A stretch of 64,000 nucleotides of DNA, taken from Takakia lepidozioides. Its lineage: Eukaryota; Streptophyta; Takakiopsida; Takakiales; Takakiaceae. The notes beneath the pieces are model-generated. The model saw only the letters and a list, made by a program, of their open reading frames with translations, was not told the DNA's origin and searched no databases. Both the position numbers and the translations under genes were made by a program. The stretch is taken from contig CM060731.1 of NCBI GenBank assembly GCA_030704615.1, forward strand, positions 11,656,001 through 11,720,000. The letters are read 5' to 3'. Positions 1 to 10,120 of this stretch are shown one piece after another (position 1 is the stretch's first letter; every line of letters begins with the position of its first letter).

Positions 1-1413
1 CATTGGGCCCTTGATGGCCTGTGTGTTGAGCAGTAGGCTCTGTAAATTCACCGGACGTTAAAGAATCTTTATCTTTATCTTTATCTTATGTTTTAAGATG
101 TATTCTTACCTTAACCTAGCTGGAGCTTAATTATGGCCTTTATGATGCACTTAACATTTATTAGGGGCAAAATCAATGAAGTGTGGAGTAAACATTTGTT
201 AACAAATAGCACTCAAACTCTTTCCTCCTAGGTGTTCCCTTGGAGCTTTTTAGAGGGTTAAGACTGGTTTTGCCTGTCTCACTGATTCTCAACAGCGCAG
301 TACACCTGGCTTAAATGCACCACTTACATTCTGCAGCAAATCCAGTCTTTCAGAAGTCAGGATGGTTGGATAACAGGGGTCGGATAGCAGGGCTCTTCCC
401 CAAGGGAGTTCTCATGTTTGGAACATGTACCATCTTGTTCTTGTTGTTCCGTTCAAGTGCACCTGCTATTCCATCTAGGCCCCTCGACTTTGAGCCCCCA
501 AGCCTTCTTCGCTTCCCTGTGGGAGTGGGGCCGATGTCATTTTCATCGCTCTCATCTCCTACAGAGCCTGAGAATCCATGTTGCTTGCTGCAAGATACAA
601 TTAGCTATTAACAACTGACAGAGACAACAGGATATGAAGTAGAGGGCTCCTACTCTGCATCTAAAATTCATGCACTATTGAAGGTTTCCAGACCATTTTG
701 CGAGTTGAAAAACAGCAAAGCAGCTCTTGGGGATCATTCAGACCCACGTATAGCCTAAGAAACCAAGACCCTTTGTTGCAAAAGCAGTATGAGAGATCAA
801 CCACTGTTCGGCTACCAGCCAAATCATCCCATCCACAAAGGAACATGGTATTATGGTAGGAAATATGGTAGTAAATAGGTAAAGCACTCACATAGCCTGT
901 AGTGAAGATAAACCTTTTATCACTACAAATGACGAGGTGATAACGCACCCGCGCCTCTCGTGGGGGCCAATGCATCGAAAAGGACACCTGCTTCACCAGT
1001 GTGACTCTTGACATTCCACTCCTGGAGAGCTAGGAAAACCTCCTTGTGAAAATTAGGGGGTAAAACCGCAGTTTCTCGTCGCTCCCCAATTGCCAGAACG
1101 AGACCGATATTGACCTGCTTTTCGTAGTCTCCTCATGCACAACTTCCAAGCCCATCACTTGGGGAGTTCTTCAAGCCTACTGTTTGTTCCTTGCAATCTG
1201 TCAATCAGTTACACTGCCATATAAGCTTTTCCATGGCTTTGCTGGTGCCATTTGACGGCCAGGGTAATCATCACGCGGGCCGGCTCACAGAACGAGCACT
1301 ACCTCTTGCATTCCTTCACAAATCTTCTTACTTTTACCTTGACTTTGTGCTTGTAACTTCTGACACCTTTTCATGCTCATGTTCATTTTGTTTGATGCAA
1401 AGAGTTGCTTGTT
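1..1413. other. Intergenic, no gene recognised
   Basis: I see no convincing coding region. A short (CTTTAT)n microsatellite lies near 67-90, directly after TTAAAGAAT. That arrangement resembles the 3' end of some non-LTR retrotransposons, but no coding part of one lies upstream in this window. The open frames here show no recognisable domain. Confidence 0.5.
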
Positions 1414-2582
1414 TCACCGGTAATCTCCACAAGAACAAACCCCATCATTGAAATGGTGAAAGCGGATGGCATCCCGCACTACAAGTGCTCGCCCAACAAT
1501 CTTGGAGATGAACTTGATGGCAGTGTGGCAGTCACCACAGACACGAAGGTTCTTATTGACGTGGAGAGGTATTCCAGGGGAGGTGCTGATGAGCCCAAAA
1601 GCAATAGCCAGCTTCTCACTGTGGTGGCAAAGAGAAAATTCCTTCATCTCCTCCTCCACATCATGCAATACAAAACGCGTGTCAGGTACATATCCTGCAT
1701 CCTTCATGCGCCCATACAACCTCTTCAGCTCAGCATGGATTTCATCAATTGGTGGATGCAATTTGTCTTCAACAACAAATGTATGCACCTGGTTGTCCAC
1801 CTCAATGCAGCTGCGACCTGCTTCCTTTCTGACCCCTCTTTCTTCCATTAGTCTTCTCACCTTTGCTTGATCATCCTACCTGCCAGCCGCAGCATAGATG
1901 TTTGAGAGCAGCACATAAGTTGATGCATCCTGTGGATCACACTTGAGGAGACATTTTGCAGCACATTCTGCCCGCTCCACATCACCATGAAGTCTGCACG
2001 CACCGAGCAAAGCCCCCCACACCCCAGCATCTGGTTGGATTTGCATATTGTTATTCAAGTCCTCAGCCTCATCCAATTGCCCTGCACGGCCAAGAAGGTC
2101 CACCATGCAGCTAAAATGCTCTACTGTAGGAGTGAGGCCATAATCTCGATTCATGGAATCAAAGTAGTGTCGGCCTTCATCCACTAAGCCCACGTGGCTA
2201 CATCGAGATATAAATGTGATACCATCCGGCTTCAAGCCTTCCTGTACCATTCGTTCAGATAGTTGAACAGCATTTGCTCATAGATCTCCAAAGCCTCCCT
2301 ACCACACCCATGTTGAGCATACCCTGCAATCATTGCATTCCATGACACCACATCTCTTTCAGCCATATTGTCAAATACTTGACGTGCATTCTTCATGCTC
2401 CTGCATCTAATATACATGTTAACAAGGGCAGTTTCTGAGACCACATTTCGGTGAGCCATATTGTCGAACACCTGACGTGCATGCTTGACACTCCCGCATT
2501 TTGCATACATGTCAGCAAGTGCAGTTTGCGCTTATGTCTGAAGTCCGGTGATCTTGGACATTTCTGCAAAAAAAACCTGGAG
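1414..2582 (-). pseudogene. DYW-class pentatricopeptide repeat (PPR) protein, decayed 3' copy
   Basis: PLS-class PPR proteins bind organellar RNA, and the DYW domain is a cytidine deaminase used in C-to-U editing. Read leftwards, the copy has PPR repeats (MYAKCGS..., ...ARQVFDNMAERDVVSWNAMIAGYAQHG), the E/E+ region (LLGACRLHGDVERAE, YVLLSNIYAAAGR) and a DYW domain with HSEKLA and CGDCH. It ends GDYR where the family ends in DYW. Lesions: TAA at 2532-2534 just before AQTALADMYAKC; an extra stretch of about 23 nt with a frameshift near 2250-2275; a few codons lost at ITFIS/CSH; and TAG at 1876-1878 where the family has a tryptophan (GRW). The N-terminal repeats are missing, and similarity stops near 2582. 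The catalytic HxE and zinc-binding residues survive, but the frame is broken. Identity as a DYW PPR copy is very sure; loss of function is likely. Confidence 0.93.
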
Positions 2583-2929
2583 GCAGCCGTCTCTCTCGCT
2601 TCATCTCTCCCTATCGTGCTTCCAAATGCCCCATCTCTCAGGGATCCCCTCATGATTTTTGAACTTACATTGTTTCTAGCTTCATTTTGATAGAAAGTTT
2701 ACCCCTTTATGATATTTCTCAGTTCATCTCCTGGTTCCCAAGCCCTTCTGGATCCTTCCACCATCACCCGTTCTTTAAGTCCGTTTTCACAGGTGCCGCT
2801 CTACAACAAACGAATTAAGAAGCCAGCTAAATAGGCCAACTTTACCGCCCCCTTCCTCCTTTCTCCCCCTTCAATCCGAACTCCGCCCCCCTACCTCATC
2901 ACAAGGTTCCCAGACTCGATTCTAACCTG
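2583..2929. other. No gene recognised
   Basis: Pyrimidine-rich spacer between the PPR copy and the next coding-like fragment. Nothing identified. Confidence 0.4.
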
Positions 2930-3470
2930 GAGCTACCTGTTTCACCACCTCCAGCTACAGAATGGACAGATGAAACTGCTACTATTCAGGAGGCCATGAG
3001 CAAGGATTTTCCCATGATCAAAATGGATATACTTGATCTTCATGAGAGGATGACATTTCTTGAGGAGCATGGAATTCGGGTGCGCTTCCCCGGGAAGAAG
3101 GTAGATAGAGCCTTTGTGCCTGATTGGGCAATTAGACACCTTGGGAGCCCATGAGAGCTTAGACAACAATTCTGTCACAACAAAGGAAGAGGGTTTTACT
3201 CCATTGTTTTTGAAACAGCGGAAGCAGCAACACAAGCTCTGCTTTTCAACCCGCACACAAGGGCTTCAATGTCAACATTTTTCCATGGTCATCCAGAATG
3301 GGAAACAGGAAGGAAAAGCTTTGGGGTCCAAGGATTGTTTCAGTGCCCTTCATTCCTGATCAGTTCACTGTGAATTTACTAGATATAGCCAATCACTTTG
3401 ACTCCTACTTAGGCTGCCTAGCAGTGTTTGATCTCCGCAAATCAACACAGAAAACTTGAGACAAGACCCA
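2930..3470 (+). pseudogene. DUF4283-like fragment (LINE ORF1 or related), broken
   Basis: A plus-strand reading contains TIQEAMSKDFPMIKMDIL, FVPDWAIRHLG, an in-frame TGA near 3152, then GRGFYSIVFETAEAATQALL and, after a frameshift, VPFIPDQFTVNLLDIANHF. The spacing of a W-containing helix, an FY-I-F strand and a P-x-QF/N-LLxIA segment recalls DUF4283, the N-terminal domain of plant LINE ORF1-like proteins. This is pattern memory only. The fragment ends close to the 5' LTR of the Copia element, which may have inserted into or beside it. It could instead be a fragment of an unrelated gene. Confidence 0.35.
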
Positions 3471-3516
3471 GCATGGAAATCAGTTACTATAGCTTCCAGG
3501 CTTCATGAGACGGGAT

Positions 3517-3871
3517 TGTTAGAAATCAACTCCTGACCAAGTTACTACTACCTAGAGATATTGTGATGACAAGTCAGGCTTCCATAATAGCAGTGCTGAC
3601 AAGTCACAGTTAACAATAGAGATAAGCCTCGGTTAGCTAAAAGATAGCTAAAGTAGCTCCAGTTATTAGTGACTCAAGTCATTGTACCAGAATAGCAGGT
3701 GGAGATAACTTAAGTAAAAGCATGGAGTTATGCTATAGTTATCTCAGACTTTGAGTATAAATAGGGAGAGCTCGGAGGGTGGACACACAGCTTGTTGTGG
3801 TCCTATGGTTGGGTGGAGAGTTCTCAGTAATCAGTTCATCTTTTATCTGTATTCTCTGTCGCATTCCAACA
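3517..3871 (+). repeat. 5' LTR of the Copia element
   Basis: 355 bp, TG...CA, with a TATA-like TATAAATAG at 3756-3764 that would drive the element. It differs from the 3' LTR by scattered substitutions, a 15-bp deletion after TATCTCAG (the 3' LTR has CTATTTCTGGATTAG there) and an extra CA dinucleotide near 3784. The divergence implies an old insertion. Confidence 0.93.
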
Positions 3872-3883
3872 TGGTATCAGAGC
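3872..3883 (+). other. Primer-binding site for initiator Met-tRNA
   Basis: TGGTATCAGAGC abuts the 5' LTR. It is complementary to the 3' end of plant initiator methionine tRNA, the usual Copia primer. Confidence 0.92.
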
Positions 3884-5465
3884 TTGGTTTGTCTGAGAGA
3901 TAGAAGGAGATGAGTATTTGATTTACAACCAATAGGCTTGAGTGCTTGGTGTCAGATCTGCTTGGTGTCAGATCTGAAAAGATTGAGTGCTTAGAGTTAG
4001 ATCTGAAAGCTTGAGTGCTTGGAGTTAGATCTGAAAGTTTGAGGGTGTTTTATAGTTGGCAAAACATCAAACTAGCATCATAGCACCTTCTGCTGATCAT
4101 ACCCGAGTGGAGAAGTTAGATGGTCACTTATATGCATGTGACTGCTTCAAGAAAAAGCTAGACGATGAGGAAAAAAAAAAAATTCAAAAAACTTCTTATT
4201 GTAGCTTTGTCGATCTCTACGAGTTGCAGAGATGTATGGTTCATTGATTCAGGGGCATCTCAGCACATGACATTCCAGAAGGAAGCATTCTCAACCGTCA
4301 AAGAACTCTCTGTAGGACACAAGGTGTATCTTGGAGACAACAGTACTAGTCTTGATATCCATCGAAGCGCGTGTTTCAATTATCATCTGGAGTGTCGAAG
4401 GAGATCGGAGGAGTTCTCTTTGTTCTTGGATTGACAAAGAACCTATTGTCAGTTAGTCAGCTAACTGAGCAAGGTCTTACGGTTGAATTTTCTACCAATC
4501 TTTGTTGGGTGAAGTTTGGCAGTGAAGTGATAGCTGAGGCAGTGAAAGATGCAAGATTGTATAGCTGGTTGGGGTTGTCCAGGCTTTACATGCGGAGTGT
4601 ACTACTACTCTCAAACAGAGTGACCTCTGGCATCAGAGACATGGACATGTCTCAATGCAAAGTTTGGCATGCATGTCAGCTAACAATCTGGTTAAGGGCA
4701 TGGATCTTACAGGAGATGGGATCTTGAGTTTTTGTGACAGATGTGTGTACGGCATCGCAACTCGTTTCCAAAGGATGGAGGTTCTTGAACAAATAAGGTT
4801 CTTGAGCTGGTTCATACAGATCTATGCGGTCCTATGTCAACTGAATCTTATGGAGGTGCAAAGTATTTCTTGACATTCATTGATGATTTTTCCAGGAAAA
4901 CATTTCTCTACACGATTCAAAACAAGTTTGGAGTTCTTGATAGGTTCAAGGCATTCAAAGCTTTGGTGGAGAATCAAACTGGAGAAAAGATCAAAGCTCT
5001 TCGGTAAGATGGTGATGGTGAGTACATCTCAAAGAACTTTAACCAGTTCTGCAGGGAGAATGGTATTGTGAAACAATCAACCACACCATATACGCCAGAA
5101 CAGAATGGAGTTGCAGAGAGGAAGAATCGAACACTTGTTAAGAGTGTGAGGTGTATGTTGCAACACATGAGGTTGGACCACCGTTTCTGGGCAGAAGCAG
5201 TGGCGACTGCAGCATACCTTCAGAATCGACTTCCTACTAAGGCAATCTCTACAAAGACACCTAAAGAGATGCAATGAGGAGTGGGAACTCTTCAAACTGG
5301 AAGGAAGCTATGGCATCTGAATTTAAGTCTCTTCAGGATAATAAGACTTTCGAGTCTTGTTCAACTTCCATCTGGACGGCAGTCTGTTGGCTGCAAATGG
5401 ATTTTCAAGGTTAAATACAATACAAATGGTTCTGAAGCAAGCTGGTACAAAGTGCGCTTTGTCAC

Positions 5466-6186
5466 GCACCTCACTTCGGTAAGCTCCCCTTCAAGTCATA
5501 GTTACTTGCTTTGATGCGCGCGCCTAACTCCCAACCTGGCCGTCGGGCCAACTCGGAGCTTCGGCTGCTCACCGGGACATAACGGTCCCCCTTTCTTCCC
5601 CCAACAGACCCTCCACCTATTTGGGACTAGTGGAAATTCCCTTTGGTAGATGGCAGTCCGGAATAGCTCCCCACTTTTTGGTCGCTTTCCGGCTCGCTCG
5701 CTTACTCACTAGTTTTTGGTCACCAACGGGCTTGCACCGTTCTCGGGGTTACTACTCCCTATATATACTTCTGTGACTGTCCACGGGGTTTCACAAACAA
5801 CCATGCCATTTTATGGCGAACCACCACGAAGACCCTCGATTCCCGGTGATGAGTCGCAGTGAGTCTTGGCCCACCCACCACGGCCCCATTGGACCGTGGT
5901 GAGTCCCAAGACTCCCCATGACTCCCACCACCAGGTTTTCGCCCCATGGTGAGTCCTATGCCACCCCCCACTAAGTCCCACTAAGCTACCACCACCCCTT
6001 GTGGAGCCACCCCCACCGCAACCCGGTGTGCGGGGCTCCACCTAGTGAGCGCCTCCGCCTCCTTGAAAGCCTTGGGCACTCAATGGTGCTTCAGCCCCCC
6101 GTACCTATTGCTGCCACCGCCCCCACCACAGGGGCAGCCCCTCTGTGTCCCGACCCCCTGCCCTCAAGGCAAAGGGCCGCGACACG
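5466..6186. mobile_element. GC-rich nested insertion in Copia reverse transcriptase
   Basis: The reverse-transcriptase frame stops at YKVRFV (about 5466) and resumes at TRLVAKGF (about 6180). The roughly 720 bp between are GC- and C-rich, unlike their surroundings. Short similar bases at both junctions (CGCTTTGT and CGCTTGGT) could be a decayed target-site duplication. A TATA-like TATATATACTT at about 5760 followed by proline-rich C tracts suggests an LTR or short non-autonomous element. No terminal repeat or domain was recognised, so the class is unknown. Confidence 0.6.
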
Positions 6187-6587
6187 CTTGGTTGCAAAGG
6201 GGTTTTCGTTGATTACAATAAAACCTTCTCCCCTATTGCACGGATGGAGTCAATTCGAATGATTCTAGCGTTTGCTGCTATTGAAAATCTTGAGGTATAT
6301 CAGATGGATGTATGTACAGTCTTTCTCAATGGAGATCTTATGGAAGAAATATACATGGACCAGCCGGAGGGAAGGGGATGAAATGATGGTTTGTAAGCTT
6401 CTCAAGTCTTTGTATGGTTTGAAGCAATCCCCTAGGGCATGGAATGCTAAGATTGATGCATATTTCATGGCTGAAGAGTTTGAGAGAAGCTCTGCTAATT
6501 ATAGTGTTTACTATAAGAGGGCTTATGGAAACTCTTCTGTGATCATAACATTGTATGTTAATGATCTGATCTTAGTCTCTAATGACT

Positions 6588-6902
6588 TGACTCTATTGAA
6601 ACACATACATAGTGTCAATATCTCAAATGAGATTGAGATAGTGGTTATGTGATCATAACAAATTGACTTTGTTGAAACAAAGACAAAGTGATATCTCAAA
6701 AAAGTTTGATATGGTGGATCTGAAAGAGATCATGTGATCATGTGTTAATGATCAATCTTTGTTGAAAAGACAAAGTGATATCTCAAAGAGGTTTGAGATG
6801 GTGGATCTTAAAGAGATCATGTGATCATGTGTTGATCAGGCTTTGTTGAAAAAGACAAAGCGATATATCAATGAAGTTTGAGATGGTGGATTTGAAAGAG
6901 AT
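6588..6902 (+). repeat. Four local tandem copies of a reverse-transcriptase segment
   Basis: Units starting at about 6588, 6667, 6757 and 6841 (period about 79-90 bp) each carry a version of TTGTTGAAA...GATATCTCAAA...GATGGTGGAT...AAAGAGATC. In intact Copia pol this segment occurs once, between the YVDD box and the MVDLxEIxYCLG motif. Copies 2 to 4 are most alike. The duplication destroys the reading frame. Confidence 0.85.
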
Positions 6903-7854
6903 CCAGTACTGCTTGGGGGTATCAGTAACTCGTGTTCGACAAGACCGAACAATTTACCTAAACCAGCGTAAGTATCTTGAAGATATCTTAAGGCGCTTTG
7001 GTATGGCTGAAATTATGCCGGTAAATACCCCGTTTGTCCCAAATTGCAAACTCTCAAAGGAGATGAGTCCTAAGAGTGCTGCAGACTTGGAGACAATGAT
7101 ATGTTCCCTATCAGAGTGTTGTGGGAAGTCTCATGTATGCAATGGTCTGTACTAGGCCAGATATTGCACAAGCAGTGGGGGTTGTAAGCCAATTTGTGGC
7201 TAACCCTGGGCAACTCCATTGGGTTGCAGTAAAGCGGATTTTCCGTTATCTAAGAGGCACACTGGACTATGGTTTGTGCTTGAGAAAGAACAATGATAAT
7301 GTTCAGTTGGATCATGTGGGTTCATATGGTATCTCAGATAGTGCTTGCAAAAGCACAGAGCTATACGGCTATCGTGATGCAGATTGGGCTGGTAATGTTG
7401 ATGACCGCCACTCTACATCTGGTTATGTTTTTATGCTAGCAAATGGAGCTGTAAGCTAGAGCAGCAAGAAGCAATCTACAATTGTTATGTCCTCGACTGA
7501 GGCAGAATATATGGTTGCATCTCAAGCTACAAGGCAAGCATTATGATTATCATCATTTATATCTAGTATTGGTCGTCCACAGAATGATACAATGGTCATA
7601 TATGATGACAACCAAGGGTGTATTGCTCTCTCAAAGAATCCAGTGTTTCATGCTCGCACAAAGCATATTGAGATTCATCATCATTTGGTACGAGAGAAGA
7701 CTGAAGCTGGAGTTGTCAAGCTGTATATTGCAACACCAACAACATGGTTGCAGACATACTGACAAAAAGGCTTATTGCTAAAAAGCTTGAACGCTTTCGA
7801 GGCTTCAAGATGGGAGTAGTTAAGTGCTTAACTTGGTAACTCGTTGAGTGGGGG

Positions 7855-8219
7855 TGTTGGAAATCAACTCCTGACCAAGTTACTACTACCTAGAGTTATT
7901 GTGATGACAAGTCAGGCTTCCATAATAGTAGTGCTGACAAGTCACAGTTAATAATAGATATAAGCCTCGGTTAGCTAAAAGATAGCTAAAGTTAGCTTCA
8001 GTTATTAGTGACTCAAGTCATTGTACCAGAATAGCAGGTGGAGATAACTTAAGTAAAAGCATGGAGTTATGCTATAATTATCTCAGCTATTTCTGGATTA
8101 GACTTTGAGTATAAATAGGGAGAGCTCGGAGGGTGGACACAGCTTGTTGTGGTCCTATGGTTGGGTGGAGAGTTCTCAGTAATCAGTTCATCTTTTATCT
8201 TTATTCTCTGTCGAATTCC
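7855..8219 (+). repeat. 3' LTR of the Copia element
   Basis: 365 bp matching the 5' LTR. It has the TATAAATAG box at 8110-8118 and a 15-bp segment missing from the 5' copy. The last few bases expected from the 5' LTR (AACA) are absent, so the 3' terminus is mutated or lost. Confidence 0.92.
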
Positions 8220-8980
8220 TTACTAATTGGAAAGAAACATACATATTAAAGAAGATACGAAATAACAGCACAGCAAGAGCCGCGCATGGACCGGGTTATG
8301 GAACAGTTCAATTTTTTTATCCCATCAGTAATGATCGTATGATACCCACCCCCTTGCATATTTGCAGCATTTATCTACTTTGGTTAACAAAATGATTGAT
8401 CGAATATCGAAGAACGATGCTTGTTGAGGGGAGAGAATTCGCAATCATGGCAGTAGTCCAGATGGCTCACATGGGTTATCAGATGACTATGAGGATGACG
8501 GAGTAGTAGAAGATGAGATAAAAGATACAATCTGGCCATTTGATAAAAGAGAGGAGGCAGATGAGGTACTAAATTCTCTATGTGAATTGTCACCATGACT
8601 ATCTAGGTTAGCATATCAAAGGTTTTTTCAATCATACCTTGCACTTTTACACCTAATTCCATAACCAAGACAAATGTTCGATCTCATTTGAACAAAAAAT
8701 ACCCTGTCAATTGTTAGGTAGAGTAATTCGACTTTTAGCATCCCGGACCACGTTTTTGTGGCAAACTTGGTGTATACAGAGATGAGGACATATAGTGTCG
8801 TGCCTAGCTGGATTTCCATCTCCCTGAAGCGTTCGCGCGTCTAAGTTAGAATTTTATGCTTTGAGTTTTGAAAATATATAATTTAAATCATGAAAGTATT
8901 TTAGTTAGATGCACGTGCTATCACCTCGATATGTATAGTAAAATTATACTAGTAAAAATGAAACATAAAATATTTACAAA
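8220..8980. other. No gene recognised
   Basis: AT-rich DNA after the Copia element. Nothing identified. Confidence 0.4.
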
Positions 8981-8984
8981 AGAT

Positions 8985-9085
8985 AACGTCCATTTTGGAT
9001 ACGACCAGGGTTGCACACTCACGTGACGTCAGGTTGCGTCAGTTTACGTCGGATCTGACGTTGACGTGGACCAACGTCAAGCTAG
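8985..9085. repeat. ACGT-core cluster
   Basis: About seven ACGT cores occur within about 100 bp (AACGTCC, CACGTGACGTC, TTACGTCGG, TGACGTTGACGTGG, CAACGTC). A matching cluster lies at 14780-14870, and a looser one at 9620-9675. ACGT is the core bound by plant bZIP factors, but here it brackets hairpin-rich repeats and may be subterminal sequence of a transposon. Confidence 0.5.
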
Positions 9086-9234
9086 TTTTGAAATATACAT
9101 ATATATGGTAAACGAAAGATGTCATATAAGCTTTAATTTCTTTTTAATAAAAAATCACGTGGCCTAAAAAAATCACAATCAAGTCAATGGTCATAATTTC
9201 TCAGCATGATAATTTGGGACTACCATAGCTGGCG

Positions 9235-10120
9235 ATCGCAATTTATGAATTTTTTTTTAAAGTAATCGGTACCTATTGAGCTAGCGGTCCCAATTTTAAT
9301 TATTTATTTTGAAAATAAAATTGGGACCACCTGATGTAACGGTCTATTTTTTTCCAATTTTATTTCTTAAAATCAAAACCAAGTCACCAAAATTACGGCC
9401 CTAACTTTTTAATTTATTTCCATTAAAATTTGGGACCGCCAGAGGTAGTGGTCCCGATTGTTTTAATTTTTTTAATTTTGTTTTATTAAATACGGGATCG
9501 TCAAATGAAGTGAAGTGAATTGTGAAGTGAAGTGAAGTGTGGTTGATGGATTTTGAGTATATATTCAGGATAGCATTTCATTTCAGTGAAGGTTAGTTAA
9601 ATATCACAGTTGTTAATTGTAACGTGACGTGCCGCTAATGTGCGTAACGTTACGACCCAAACCGACTTTACGTCGAATAATTCTTTTTTATTATTTTACT
9701 TTCACGCGACCAAATTAGTCCGATTGTTGTGGTGGCGGCTTACGTGTACTGCAAACTATATATATATAGTAGGGAGATGCGCGATGGTCCAGCTCCAAGT
9801 AACTACAGAGCGATTGTTCGGCGATGGCAACGGGGCCAGACAATGGTTGGCTGATTGTCGAGCGATGGTGATCAATGTTTTTAATGTTTTTCAATTTGTT
9901 TTACTAAAATCGGGACCGTCAGACCTCGTGGTCCCAATTTTATTATTATTTAATTTTTTAAATTAATATCGGGACCGTTAGAGCTAACGATATCAATTTT
10001 GTTATTAGTATTTTTAATTATAATTTATTCAATTTAAGACAAAAAAAAATTGGTAATTATATGTTTTTAAATATTTTAAAGTATTTTATTAATCTCGTGA
10101 CCGTCAGAGATGTGGAACCG
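9235..10120. repeat. Array of GGGACCGCC/GGCGGTCCC hairpin modules, cluster 1
   Basis: Imperfect modules of the form GGGACCGYC-(6-8 nt, often AGAGCTA)-GGTCCC alternate with AT-rich spacers of AATTTTATTA type. Modules are visible near 9270-9345, 9430-9495, 9910-9945, 9970-9995 and 10090-10140. Spacers pair as well (CCCAATTTTA with TAAAATTGGG, 9290-9340), so neighbouring modules can form alternative stems. The pattern resembles subterminal hairpins of plant CACTA elements, but no CACTA terminus was found. Confidence 0.6.

Larger units (their letters stand above)
4236..7790 (+). pseudogene. Copia pol polyprotein, heavily mutated
   Basis: Recognisable parts in order: aspartic protease WFIDSGASQHM (about 4240); GAG-pre-integrase LWHQRHGHVSMQSL (about 4629); integrase core with ELVHTDLCGP, FIDDFSR and PEQNGVAERKNRTL (about 4805-5275); reverse transcriptase from GCKWIFKVKYN (5390) interrupted by a foreign insertion and resuming at LVAKGF (6188), then YQMDVCTVFLNGDL, LLKSLYGLKQSPRAW and a catalytic box; RNase H with YGYRDADWAG, MSSTEAEYM and ARTKHIEIHHH. 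Damage: TAA at 5005-5007 inside the integrase DGxGE motif, several frameshifts, and YVDD changed to YVND (AAT at 6560-6562). It cannot encode an active enzyme. Confidence 0.93.
3517..8219 (+). mobile_element. Ty1/Copia LTR retrotransposon, decayed, with nested insertion
   Basis: Two near-identical direct repeats start TGTTRGAAATC at 3517 and 7855. The 5' LTR is followed at once by TGGTATCAGAGC, the classic primer-binding site for initiator methionine tRNA. Purine-rich GAGTGGGGG precedes the 3' LTR. Pol order is protease, GAG-pre-integrase, integrase, reverse transcriptase, RNase H, which defines Copia. The gag region is almost absent: only about 350 bp lie between the PBS and the protease. 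The LTR ends form the inverted pair TGTTGGAA/TTCCAACA in the 5' copy, but the 3' LTR lacks the last bases (TTCCTTAC). No matching target-site duplication was found. Confidence 0.95.

Noticed and set aside
1414-1419. Terminal CGG of the DYW copy as a nuclear editing site
   Set aside because: C-to-U editing acts on organellar transcripts; the copy also has stops elsewhere, so simple decay explains it.
5759-6262. Proline/glycine-rich frames in the nested insertion
   Set aside because: Open only because the DNA is GC- and C-rich; overlapping frames on both strands, no motif.
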